A model generated the notes under the pieces. That model was given only the letters and a program-made list of their open reading frames with translations. It was not told where the DNA came from and searched no databases. From positions 1 to 64,000 of the forward strand of contig CANFLX010000006.1 of assembly GCA_947447985.1 (NCBI GenBank): a stretch of DNA of 64,000 bases. The letters are read 5' to 3'. Source of the stretch: Comamonadaceae bacterium. Lineage in GTDB: Bacteria > Pseudomonadota > Gammaproteobacteria > Burkholderiales > Burkholderiaceae_C. Below, one piece after another: positions 53,701-61,536 of the stretch; position 1 is the stretch's first letter, and each line of letters starts with the position of its first letter. A program made the translations under genes and the position numbers.

Positions 53701-54350
53701 GCAAGGCTTTGGAGGCGCCGCTGCGCGCCGGCCTGCAGTCGCTGGGCTTGGATCTGAATGACGCGCAGGTCGAGGCCCTGCTGGATTACCTCAGCCTGAT
53801 TCAAAAATGGACCCGGGTGTACAACTTGACGGCGGTGCGCGATCCGCAAGAAATGCTCACCCACCACTTGCTCGACAGTTTGGCCGTCATTGGCCCTATG
53901 CGTCAGCAGCTGGCTGAACGGGGTTTGAGCGAGCCGCTTCGGGTGTTGGATGTGGGCTCGGGTGCGGGCTTGCCGGGTGTGGTGTTGGCCATCTGCTGCC
54001 CTGCCCTGACGGTGCATTGTGTGGACACGGTGGCGAAAAAAGCGGCCTTTGTTCAGCAGGTCGCAGTGAGCCTGAAGTTGCCCAACTTGCGCGGCATCCA
54101 CGCGCGGGTGGAGAGTTTGACGGAGCCCTACGACCTGGTCTGCTCGCGGGCCTTTGCGTCGCTGGTGGATTTCACGACCTGGTCGGTTGCCGCCTTGGCG
54201 CCTACAGGGGTATGGATGGCGATGAAGGGCAAAGACCCGCAGGCGGAAATAGACGCCTTGGACGCAGCGCTGCACGTGTTTCACGTGGAACCGTTGCAGG
54301 TGCCGGGCCTGGAGGCCGATCGCTGCCTGGTCTGGATGCGTCGCGCCTGA
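53697..54350 (+). CDS. rsmG: 16S rRNA m7G527 methyltransferase RsmG (GidB)
   Basis: A 217-residue SAM enzyme that methylates G527 of 16S rRNA; its loss gives low-level streptomycin resistance in other bacteria. [18 protein letters not shown] is the SAM motif, preceded by [28 protein letters not shown] and followed by [12 protein letters not shown] and MAMKGKDP. It starts with GTG overlapping the mnmG stop (GTGA), so translation is coupled. A second parS-like site lies near its 3' end. Confidence 0.96.
   Translation: MSKALEAPLRAGLQSLGLDLNDAQVEALLDYLSLIQKWTRVYNLTAVRDPQEMLTHHLLDSLAVIGPMRQQLAERGLSEPLRVLDVGSGAGLPGVVLAICCPALTVHCVDTVAKKAAFVQQVAVSLKLPNLRGIHARVESLTEPYDLVCSRAFASLVDFTTWSVAALAPTGVWMAMKGKDPQAEIDALDAALHVFHVEPLQVPGLEADRCLVWMRRA
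54277..54292. other. parS-like centromere site 2 (in rsmG)
   Basis: TGTTTCACGTGGAACC agrees with the ParB consensus at 14 of 16 positions and keeps the central TTTCACGTG. It lies about 1.1 kb from site 1. Confidence 0.8.
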
Positions 54351-54391
54351 GCCTTGCTAACGTAAACTCGACCCCTCACTTCAGGACTTCC

Positions 54392-55006
54392 ATGTTTGGC
54401 GTTAGCGATTACGGCACCTTTGTTGTCACCATTTTGGTGTTTTTGCTGATTCCCGGCCCGGGCAATCTGGCCCTGGTGCTGTCGACCAGCAAGGGCGGTG
54501 TGCGCGGCGGTTTGGCGGCCACTCTGGGGGTGATTGTGGGCGACCAGGTGCTGCTGTGGTTGGCGGTGGCGGGTGTGGCGGCTTTGCTGACCGCCTACCC
54601 TGCCGCCTTTCAGGTAGTGCAGTGGGTCGGTGCGGGGTATTTGGCGTGGTTGGGCGGTTTCATGCTCACATCGAAAGCAGGCGCGCCGTCGGCCATCGAT
54701 ATCCGCCCCCACCATTACCTGCGCCAAGCCCTGTTCATCACCCTGCTCAACCCCAAGGCGATATTGTTTTACATGGCTTTTTTCCCTTTGTTTGTGGATC
54801 CGGTGCAGCAACAAGGCTTGATCACCTATGGCGTGATGGCCGCCACGATTGCGGCGCTGACCTTTGCTTATGGAATGGGCGCTACTTTGCTCACCCACTT
54901 TTTTGCCGAACGCGTGCGTGCCAACCCTTTGATTGGCCGCGTCTTGGAAAAAGTAGCCGGTGTTTGTTTGATCGGCTTTGGCCTCAAGCTGGTGGCCTCG
55001 CAATGA
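54392..55006 (+). CDS. LysE/RhtB family amino acid exporter
   Basis: A 204-residue membrane protein. FLLIPGPGNLALVLSTSKGGVRGGLAATLGVIVGDQVLL is the LysE/RhtB signature, and KAILFYMAFFPLFVDP the second. About six helices are present. It probably exports an amino acid such as homoserine, threonine or lysine; the ligand is unknown. ATG 54392 is chosen, as the longer frame overlaps rsmG. It lies between rsmG and parA on the same strand with 41 bp upstream and 70 bp downstream. Confidence 0.9.
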   Translation: MFGVSDYGTFVVTILVFLLIPGPGNLALVLSTSKGGVRGGLAATLGVIVGDQVLLWLAVAGVAALLTAYPAAFQVVQWVGAGYLAWLGGFMLTSKAGAPSAIDIRPHHYLRQALFITLLNPKAILFYMAFFPLFVDPVQQQGLITYGVMAATIAALTFAYGMGATLLTHFFAERVRANPLIGRVLEKVAGVCLIGFGLKLVASQ

Positions 55007-55019
55007 TGCGGGCACGATC

Positions 55020-55035
55020 CGTTCCACGTGAAACC
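55020..55035. other. parS-like site 3 (upstream of parA)
   Basis: CGTTCCACGTGAAACC keeps the CACGTGAAAC core and matches ParB consensus at 13 of 16 positions. It is intergenic, 42 bp before parA, so ParB bound here could also repress parAB. Confidence 0.65.
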
Positions 55036-55076
55036 CAATTGCGGCTAGCCCCTTTATTTTTCCAGCGACACTGACC

Positions 55077-55874
55077 ATGGCCAAAATTTTCTGCATTGCG
55101 AACCAAAAAGGTGGCGTTGGCAAAACGACCACCACGGTCAACCTGGCTGCGGGTTTGGCCAAGTTGGGTCAGCGCGTGCTGATGATTGATTTGGATCCCC
55201 AGGGCAATGCCACCATGGGCTCGGGCGTGGACAAGCGCAGCATTCAGCTCAGCGTGTACGACGTGCTGCTTGAGTCGGCCAGTGTGGCGGAGGCGCGTGT
55301 TCGCAGCGACAAACTGGTGGCTGCGGGCTGCAGCTACGACATCCTGGGCGCCAACCGCGAACTCGCGGGCGCGGAAGTGGAAATGGTGGAGTTGGAACGC
55401 CGTGAGCGCCGCCTCAAAACGGCCCTGGCGGAGGTCGACAAGGACTACGACTTTGTGCTGATCGACTGCCCGCCATCGCTGTCCATGCTGACCCTCAACG
55501 GCTTGTGCTGCGCCGATGGCGTGGTGGTGCCCATGCAATGTGAGTACTTTGCCCTGGAAGGCCTGACCGACCTGGTCAACACCATCAAACAGGTCAAGGC
55601 CAACTTGAACGACGACTTGCGCATCATCGGTTTGCTGCGCGTGATGTTTGATCCGCGCATCACCTTGCAGCAGCAGGTGAGCGAGCAGCTCACCGCCCAT
55701 TTTGGCGACAAGGTGTTTGAGACCATCATCCCGCGCAATGTCCGCTTGGCCGAGGCGCCTAGCTATGGTTTGCCTGGCGTGGCGTTTGACCCCAATTCCA
55801 AAGGTGCGCAGGCTTTTGTGGCCTTTGCGGCAGAGATGCTGCGCCGCTTGCCCAACGCACACCAAGACCGATGA
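55077..55874 (+). CDS. parA: Chromosome partitioning ATPase ParA (Soj)
   Basis: A 265-residue Walker ATPase that moves ParB-parS complexes. The deviant P-loop [19 protein letters not shown], switch I region IDLDPQGNATMGSGVD and LIDCPPSLSMLTLNGLC are complete. The absence of a DNA-binding N-terminal extension marks it as chromosomal (type Ib) ParA. Its stop overlaps the hydrolase start by four bases (ATGA), and parB follows that gene. Confidence 0.97.
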   Translation: MAKIFCIANQKGGVGKTTTTVNLAAGLAKLGQRVLMIDLDPQGNATMGSGVDKRSIQLSVYDVLLESASVAEARVRSDKLVAAGCSYDILGANRELAGAEVEMVELERRERRLKTALAEVDKDYDFVLIDCPPSLSMLTLNGLCCADGVVVPMQCEYFALEGLTDLVNTIKQVKANLNDDLRIIGLLRVMFDPRITLQQQVSEQLTAHFGDKVFETIIPRNVRLAEAPSYGLPGVAFDPNSKGAQAFVAFAAEMLRRLPNAHQDR

Positions 55875-56428
55875 GCACCCCTGTCTTGTTGCTGCCCGGT
55901 TGGCAGAACTCCGGCCCCGCCCATTGGCAAAGCCGCTGGGAAGCCCTCTACGGCTACCAGCGCGTGGAGCAGCACGACTGGATGCAACCCCTGCGCGGCG
56001 ACTGGATCACCCGGCTCGAAGAAGTGGTGCTTGCACAGCCCTCTCCTTGCGTTCTGGTGGCCCACAGCCTGGGCTGTTTGCTGGTATCTGCTTGGGCAGC
56101 CTGCTCGCGCAACACGCACCGCGTGCAAGCGGCCTTGCTGGTGGCCCCGGGTGATGCAGAGCGTGAAGAATTGCGTCCGGTGCTGCACAGCTGGTCGCCC
56201 GTGGTGATACAGCGCCTGCCCTTTGCCAGTGCGCTGGCGGGCAGCCACAACGATCCCTATTGCAGTCTGGAGCGTGCGCAGTGGTTTGCACAGGCCTGGG
56301 GTGCGCAGTGGCATGACTGCGGACATGCCGGACATATCAACGCGGATTCGCAGTTAGGCGACTGGCCCGATGGCCACGCACTGCTGCAGTCTCTCCTCTC
56401 CAACAAGGAAGCCCACCATGGCCACTAA
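55871..56428 (+). CDS. RBBP9/YdeN-type alpha/beta hydrolase between parA and parB
   Basis: A 185-residue serine hydrolase. LLLPGWQNSGPAHWQSRWE is the RBBP9/YdeN start, VLVAHSLGCLLVSAW the nucleophile elbow, SHNDPYC the acid region and GHAGHINADSQLGDWPDGH the histidine. It overlaps parA by four bases and parB by eleven, so the three genes are translationally locked. The activity is unknown; the family includes small esterases. Its place inside parAB is unusual, as most chromosomes have the two genes directly adjacent. Confidence 0.9.
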   Translation: MSTPVLLLPGWQNSGPAHWQSRWEALYGYQRVEQHDWMQPLRGDWITRLEEVVLAQPSPCVLVAHSLGCLLVSAWAACSRNTHRVQAALLVAPGDAEREELRPVLHSWSPVVIQRLPFASALAGSHNDPYCSLERAQWFAQAWGAQWHDCGHAGHINADSQLGDWPDGHALLQSLLSNKEAHHGH

Positions 56429-57371
56429 AAAACCCAAAGGCCTCGGAATGGGCCTCGAAGCCCTGCTGGGCCCCAAAGTCCAGGACACTGCGCCTGACAC
56501 CTCCCTGGACGCCAGCCTGCCCACCACCCTGCTGTTGGGCGACATGGTCGCAGGCATCTACCAGCCGCGCACCCACATGGACGAAGGTGCGCTCTACGAG
56601 TTGGCCGAAAGCATCAAAGCCCAAGGCATCATGCAGCCGATTCTGGTGCGAGAGCTCGACGCCGCACGCGCCAATGCACACCGGCCCGAGGGCTCGAGCC
56701 GCCCGGTGTATGAAATCATTGCCGGCGAGCGGCGATTTCGTGCGGCCAAGCTCGCGGGCCTGGACCGGGTTCCGGTGCTGGTGCGCAATGTGGCGGACGA
56801 AGCGGCCGCCGCCATGGCCTTGATCGAGAACATGCAGCGTGAAGACCTCAATCCGCTCGAAGAAGCGCAGGGCCTGCAGCGTTTGATCAAAGAATTTGGC
56901 CTGACCCATGAGCAGGCCGCGCAATCGGTGGGCCGTTCGCGCAGTGCGGCCAGCAACCTCATGCGGCTGCTCAACCTGGCTGAGCCGGTGCAGTCCATGC
57001 TGATGGCTGGTGACATTGACATGGGCCATGCCCGCGCCCTGCTCGCGCTGGACCGCGCCACGCAAATCACCGCCGCCAACCAGATTGCCAACAAAAAGCT
57101 CTCGGTGCGCGAAGCCGAAAGCCTGGTGAAAAAACTGGGCGCCGAGTTTTCTTTGGTAGCCTCCAAGCCGAAAAAAGAGAAGTCGCGTGACCTGAAAAGG
57201 GTTGAGGAAGAGCTGTCGGACTTGTTCCAAGCCCAGGTCGAAGTGCTTATCAAAAAAAGAATTAAACGAGCAGGCCGCATCGAAGAAATGGGCGAAGTGG
57301 TCATTCAATTTGGATCACTCGAAGCGCTCAATGGCTTGATTGAGCGCCTTGCGCCCAACGGTAACCGTTAG
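56418..57371 (+). CDS. parB: Chromosome partitioning protein ParB (Spo0J)
   Basis: A 317-residue CTPase clamp. The N-terminal ParB/Srx domain has DMVAGIYQPRTHMDEGALYELAESIKAQGIMQPILVREL and the CTP/arginine patch GERRFRAAKLAGLDRVPV. The HTH domain is NPLEEAQGLQRLIKEFGLTHEQAAQSVGRSRSAASNLMRLLNL. A C-terminal dimerisation part follows. Start is ATG 56418 (MATKKPKGLGMGLEALLG), overlapping the hydrolase. The parS-like sites within 3.5 kb upstream are its expected targets. Confidence 0.97.
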   Translation: MATKKPKGLGMGLEALLGPKVQDTAPDTSLDASLPTTLLLGDMVAGIYQPRTHMDEGALYELAESIKAQGIMQPILVRELDAARANAHRPEGSSRPVYEIIAGERRFRAAKLAGLDRVPVLVRNVADEAAAAMALIENMQREDLNPLEEAQGLQRLIKEFGLTHEQAAQSVGRSRSAASNLMRLLNLAEPVQSMLMAGDIDMGHARALLALDRATQITAANQIANKKLSVREAESLVKKLGAEFSLVASKPKKEKSRDLKRVEEELSDLFQAQVEVLIKKRIKRAGRIEEMGEVVIQFGSLEALNGLIERLAPNGNR

Positions 57372-57377
57372 TTACCG

Positions 57378-58175
57378 ATGAAGGCTTCTCACGACCTTCC
57401 AACTCCGCCCCGCAGTCGCTGGCGTGCTGCGCCGCCTTGGCCCTTGCCGGCCCTGCTGAGCTGGGGTGTGAGCTGGGCGGCATTTCGTATTCTTTTGCTG
57501 CGCGACTGGCCCATGGGCTTTGCCTTGCTTGTCGCAGCCCTGTTGGGTGTGGTGCTGAGCTTGTGGGGCGACAGCTGGTGGCGAAAGGCGGTGGTGGCCG
57601 CGGGGTTCCCGGTGTCTTTTGCCTTGAGCCTGCCGCTCTTGGGCCTGGGTGATATGCCCGCCTGGGTCTGGTTGCTGCCACTGGTGGTGATGTTGCTCGT
57701 CTACCCCATGAACACCTGGGCCGACGCACCCTTATTTCCCACGCCAGCACAGGCGCTGTTGTCCTTGCCGGACTATGCCCCCTTGCCCACCGGCGCGCGC
57801 GTGCTTGATGCGGGTTGCGGCTTGGGGCACGGCTTGCTGGCACTGCGCAAGGCGTATCCCCAGGCGCAGTTTTACGGCTTGGAGTGGAGTGCTTCTTTGC
57901 GTTGGCTCTGCGCAATGCGCCTGCCCTGGGCCCAGATCAGCCGGGGTGACATTTGGCAAGCAGACTGGTCGGGCTACCAAATGGTGTACCTGTTTCAGCG
58001 ACCCGAGAGCATGCCCAAAGCGGTCGCCAAAGCGCACCAAGAACTTCGCGCTGGTGCGACCATGGTGAGCCTGGACTTTGAGGCCACCGAGCTTGTGCCA
58101 ACCCATCGCTATAAGGCAAGCGATGGCAAAATGGTATGGATTTACAAAACGCCCTTCATTTTTGCAAGGCCCTAG
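57378..58175 (+). CDS. Membrane-attached class I SAM methyltransferase
   Basis: A 265-residue protein that starts six bases after parB. The first half has about three or four hydrophobic helices (ALLSWGVSWAAFRILLL, FALLVAALLGVVLSLW, VVAAGFPVSFALSLPLLGLG and MPAWVWLLPLVVMLLVY). The second half is a methyltransferase with motif I VLDAGCGLGHGLLALR and YGLEWSASL. This fusion of membrane helices and a methyltransferase is uncommon. The acceptor is unknown. It is presumably cotranscribed with parAB. Confidence 0.78.
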   Translation: MKASHDLPTPPRSRWRAAPPWPLPALLSWGVSWAAFRILLLRDWPMGFALLVAALLGVVLSLWGDSWWRKAVVAAGFPVSFALSLPLLGLGDMPAWVWLLPLVVMLLVYPMNTWADAPLFPTPAQALLSLPDYAPLPTGARVLDAGCGLGHGLLALRKAYPQAQFYGLEWSASLRWLCAMRLPWAQISRGDIWQADWSGYQMVYLFQRPESMPKAVAKAHQELRAGATMVSLDFEATELVPTHRYKASDGKMVWIYKTPFIFARP

Positions 58176-58176
58176 C

Positions 58177-58911
58177 ATGTCCGTTCCCCAGCACGCCACC
58201 GCACCTGTTGCCTCGGCGGCCCACGTGGTGTTGTTTGCGATGTCGACGTTGGCGGAGCGCCGTGACGCCGATACCGAAGCCCATTTGCTGCGCGTGCAAG
58301 GCTACGTCCGCCTGCTCGCGAACGCCTTGCAGCAAGTGCCTGCATTGGCGCCGATATTGACGGCGGACTACGTGGACCATTTGGTCCAAGGCGTGCTGTT
58401 TTATGACATCGGCACGCTGGCGATACCTGAGCGCATTTTGCTCAAACCCGGGCATTTCACCCCTGAAGAACGCAGCACCATGCAAAGCCATACGGTGCGC
58501 GGATACAAGGCACTTTTACAGGCCGAAAAAACCTGCGGACCCGCCGACGCCTGGCTGCAGATGGCCAAGGAATTGGCTTTGTCGCACCATGAGCATTGGG
58601 ACGGTCAAGGCTACCCAGAACAACGCGCGGGCGATGCCATTCCCTTGTGCGCCCGCATTGTTGCGGTGGCCGATGTGTACGACGCCATGGTGAGCAACAA
58701 GGTCTACAAGAAGGGCATGTCGCATGCGCAGGCGGTGGAATGCATTGCCGCCGAACGGGGCGCCCAGTTTGATCCGGTGGTGGTGGACGCTTTTCTGTCC
58801 TGCGCTGCCGACATTGAGCAGGTGGCACGCCGCTATGCGGATACGGATCAGGACCTGCAACAAAAAATGGAAACCCTTGCCGAATCCATCGCCGAACACT
58901 CGGTGATGTAA
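58177..58911 (+). CDS. HD-GYP domain protein with altered HD motif
   Basis: A 244-residue protein in the HD-GYP class of c-di-GMP phosphodiesterases. First helix has HLLRVQGYVRLLANAL, and the end block HHEHWDGQGYPEQRAGDAIPLCARIVAVADVYDAMVS retains the HHE, GYP and the later Asp. However, the central HD motif reads FYDIGTLAIPERIL in place of HDIGKIGIP, losing the metal-binding His and the Lys. Enzyme activity is thus doubtful; it may be a degenerate sensor. Start is ATG 58177. Confidence 0.85.
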   Translation: MSVPQHATAPVASAAHVVLFAMSTLAERRDADTEAHLLRVQGYVRLLANALQQVPALAPILTADYVDHLVQGVLFYDIGTLAIPERILLKPGHFTPEERSTMQSHTVRGYKALLQAEKTCGPADAWLQMAKELALSHHEHWDGQGYPEQRAGDAIPLCARIVAVADVYDAMVSNKVYKKGMSHAQAVECIAAERGAQFDPVVVDAFLSCAADIEQVARRYADTDQDLQQKMETLAESIAEHSVM

Positions 58912-58931
58912 CACGCACAACGCTACAAGTT

Positions 58932-59504
58932 ATGTCAAACCGCCTTACGCAAATCGCCACCCGCACCGGAGACAGCGGCACCACCGGCCTGGGTGACAAC
59001 AGCCGCGTGTCCAAAAACAGCTTGCGTGTGCATGCCATGGGAGATGTGGACGAGCTCAACTCCCACATTGGCGTGCTGCTGTGTGAGGCCATGCCCGATG
59101 GCGTGCGCAAGGTCCTGGTAGAGATTCAGCACCAACTGTTCAACCTCGGCGGTGAGCTGTCCATCCCCGGCTTTGAGCTGCTCAAGGGCGAGGCAGTACT
59201 CGCCCTGGATGAAGCCTTGGAAGCGTACAACCGCGACCTGCCCCGCTTGCAGGAGTTCATTCTGCCGGCCGGTACCCGGGCTGCGTCTTTGGCCCACGTC
59301 TGCCGCACCGTGGCCCGCCGGGCGGAGCGCGCGGTGGTGGCGCTGGGCAATGAAGAGGCGCTCAAAGAAACACCGCGCCAGTACCTCAATCGCCTGTCGG
59401 ATTTGATGTTTGTATTGGCCCGCGTGCTCAACCGCCACCGCACCGATGGCACCGTGGGCGACGACGTCTATTGGAAAAGCGAGCGCATGGCCGCCAAGGG
59501 CTAA
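58932..59504 (+). CDS. PduO-type ATP:cob(I)alamin adenosyltransferase
   Basis: A 190-residue enzyme that converts cob(I)alamin to adenosylcobalamin. The N-terminal TRTGDSGTTGLGDNSRVSKNSLRVHAMGDVDELNS has the ATP-binding TGxxGxT motif. The helical part has VCRTVARRAERAVVALGNEE and the conserved YLNRLSDLMFVLARVLN. Normal length. No cobalamin genes are adjacent, but MetH-type or mutase enzymes would need its product. It starts 20 bp after the HD-GYP gene. Confidence 0.94.
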   Translation: MSNRLTQIATRTGDSGTTGLGDNSRVSKNSLRVHAMGDVDELNSHIGVLLCEAMPDGVRKVLVEIQHQLFNLGGELSIPGFELLKGEAVLALDEALEAYNRDLPRLQEFILPAGTRAASLAHVCRTVARRAERAVVALGNEEALKETPRQYLNRLSDLMFVLARVLNRHRTDGTVGDDVYWKSERMAAKG

Positions 59505-59523
59505 GGTTTCGCTGCGTTGCGGC

Positions 59524-59946
59524 TTATCGTGGCGCCAAAATCGCCATGGTGATGCGCGAGATACAGCTCATGTCCCCCGCATCGTCGCGCAGTTCGATTT
59601 GCCACACATGGGTGGTGCTGCCCCGGTGAATCGGACGTGCAGTGCCGGTGACCCAGCCGCTGCGCACGCCTTTGAGGTGGTTGGCATTGATATCCAAACC
59701 CACTGCGCGGTAACCGGGCGGGCACGAAAAAGCGGCTCCGCAGGAACCAAGTGTTTCCGCCAGCACGACCGAGACGCCACCATGCAGCAAACCATAGGGT
59801 TGGCGCGTGCGCTCATCCACCGGCACGCGACCCACGAGGTAGTCGTCCCCCACCTCCAAGAACTCAATGCCCAAATGGCTGTCGGCGGTGCCGGTGGTGC
59901 CTTGGGTCAACAGTTCAACAGAGACGGGCTTTTGCCAAATGCGCAT
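59524..59946 (-). CDS. Hotdog-fold thioesterase (PaaI/MenI-like)
   Basis: A 140-residue acyl-CoA thioesterase-fold protein. YGLLHGGVSVVLAETLGSCGA is the active-site helix with the GG and Glu of the PaaI/YdiI family, followed by VGLDINANHLKGVRSGWVTGTARPIHRGSTTHVWQIEL. It likely hydrolyses an aryl- or hydroxybenzoyl-CoA-like thioester, but specificity is unknown. It is convergent with the cobalamin adenosyltransferase gene. It has no operon partner. Confidence 0.9.
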   Translation of the reverse strand: MRIWQKPVSVELLTQGTTGTADSHLGIEFLEVGDDYLVGRVPVDERTRQPYGLLHGGVSVVLAETLGSCGAAFSCPPGYRAVGLDINANHLKGVRSGWVTGTARPIHRGSTTHVWQIELRDDAGDMSCISRITMAILAPR

Positions 59947-60016
59947 GGGTCAGTCCTTGACATCAAAACCACCACTGTAGCCACCTTCAAGTGGTCGCAT
60001 GCTGATCCGCAGTCAC

Positions 60017-60904
60017 TCAGGCGAAAGTCTCGGCCAGCTTCGCAATGTGCTGGGGAGAAATGCCGCAGCAGCCGCCCACCATCGATGCGCCCTGGTCCAC
60101 CCAGCGCTGCGCCCAGCCGACATAGGACAGAGGATCCAGGTCCTCGCGGATATCCAGAATGACCGCATTGGCCGTGGCCTTTTTGGACTGCGCGGGAAAG
60201 GCGTTGGCATACACCCCGATATCGACCGACGCACCCGCGATCGCCTGCTTGGCCGCAACCACGGCCGCTTCCATGACTTCTGGCTGGCTGCAGTTGAACA
60301 AAACCGCCTTCGCGCCCAAAGCCAGGGCGGCGTGGACGGCGCTGCTCACCGTCTCGCCAGAGCGCAACACCGGGGTGTCGCCCTCGGGCTCATCGTCCAG
60401 GGTGAACGAAATCCACAGAGGTTTCGCGTTGCCATTCAAGGCGGCATGTACCGCATGAATTTCGGCAATCGAGCTCTGAGTCTCGGCCAGCCAGACGTCG
60501 ACCAAGTCATCCATGCCGGCGATCAATACCTGGTGAATGCGCACAGAGGCCTCACGCTCAAACAAGTCAGGCCGGTACGAGCCCAACGCAGGCGGCAAGG
60601 AGCCCGCCACCGTCACAAGGCGCGCGGCGGCGTCTGCACTGGCGCGCGCCAGTTCGGCCGCCAAGCGGGCCAAGGCCACGCCCTGGTCGTCAAACCGCTC
60701 CTGCCCGATATGAAAGGGCACCACCGCATAGCTGTTGGTCGTGATGATTTGGGCGCCGCCCTGTACAAAGGCATCATGCGCCTGCCGCACAAACTGCGGG
60801 CCTTCTAACAGCGCGAGTGCCGACCACTCTGGTTGCTGAAAGGGTGCGCCCATGCGCTTGAGTTCGCGGCCCATGCCACCGTCCAGAATTTTGATGCCTG
60901 CCAT
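60017..60904 (-). CDS. Homocysteine S-methyltransferase family protein
   Basis: A 295-residue zinc barrel enzyme. LDGGMGRELKRMG starts the barrel and TNSYAVVPFHIG follows. FNCSQPE and MVGGCCGISPQHIAKL carry the three zinc cysteines. It methylates homocysteine from S-methylmethionine or SAM in relatives. The start at 60904 is preferred: GGAG lies nine bases upstream, whereas it directly abuts the alternative ATG at 60913. It is downstream of a RidA gene on the same strand with about 50 bp between. Confidence 0.9.
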   Translation of the reverse strand: MAGIKILDGGMGRELKRMGAPFQQPEWSALALLEGPQFVRQAHDAFVQGGAQIITTNSYAVVPFHIGQERFDDQGVALARLAAELARASADAAARLVTVAGSLPPALGSYRPDLFEREASVRIHQVLIAGMDDLVDVWLAETQSSIAEIHAVHAALNGNAKPLWISFTLDDEPEGDTPVLRSGETVSSAVHAALALGAKAVLFNCSQPEVMEAAVVAAKQAIAGASVDIGVYANAFPAQSKKATANAVILDIREDLDPLSYVGWAQRWVDQGASMVGGCCGISPQHIAKLAETFA

Positions 60905-60956
60905 CGTTGTCATCTCCAAAATGAAGTGTTCCTACGCATTGTGCCTGCCTGGCCTG

Positions 60957-61346
60957 TCAGCCAGTCGGTGGTTTCCACGCGGTCACCTCAATCTCAATTT
61001 TCATGCGCGGATCCAGCAGACCTGCGCACACCATGGTGGCGGCTGGCCGGGCTTGCCCCAGGTACTTTCGTAGCACGGGCCAGCAGGGTTCAAAGTCGGC
61101 GGTATTGGGCAAGATATAAGTCACCCGCACCACATCGTCCAAGTGGGCGCCTGCTTGGGCCAAGGCGGCGGCAATGTTTTTGAAGCACTGCTGCGCCTGC
61201 TCGCGCACGTCATCGGAGATGGTCATGGTGGCGTAATCAAATCCGGTGGTGCCAGAGACCATGATCCAATCACCTGCAACTACGGCACGGGAGTAGCCAA
61301 TGTCGGTTTCAAAGCGAGAGCCGGAGCTGATGGTGTAGCGCTTCAT
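60957..61346 (-). CDS. RidA family protein
   Basis: A 129-residue Rid protein. YSRAVVAGDWIMVSGTTGFDYATM, CFKNIAAALAQAGAHLDDVVRVTYILPNTADFEPCWPVL and the C-terminal MKIEIEVTAWKP fit the family. The strand preceding the end has MVCAGLLDPRMKIEIEV, where RidA proper has an Arg two residues earlier than IEIE; here that Arg is present as RMKIEIE. Start is ATG 61346. It precedes the homocysteine methyltransferase gene, so the pair may deal with reactive intermediates of sulfur amino acids. Confidence 0.88.
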   Translation of the reverse strand: MKRYTISSGSRFETDIGYSRAVVAGDWIMVSGTTGFDYATMTISDDVREQAQQCFKNIAAALAQAGAHLDDVVRVTYILPNTADFEPCWPVLRKYLGQARPAATMVCAGLLDPRMKIEIEVTAWKPPTG

Positions 61347-61536
61347 ACGGAGTCCTATGCCCTGCAGGTTGTGAAGCATGGGATGCTAGCAGTCGCCGCA
61401 GTCTCAAATGCCATCCAAAATTTGAATAGTAGTACCATGGCGCGTTCAACTCTGTGCGCAGACGACCCCCTGTTGCGCGCAATTTGGAATATGACATTGC
61501 ACACCGGCATGGCGGCGTCCATCGACAGGAGACGGT

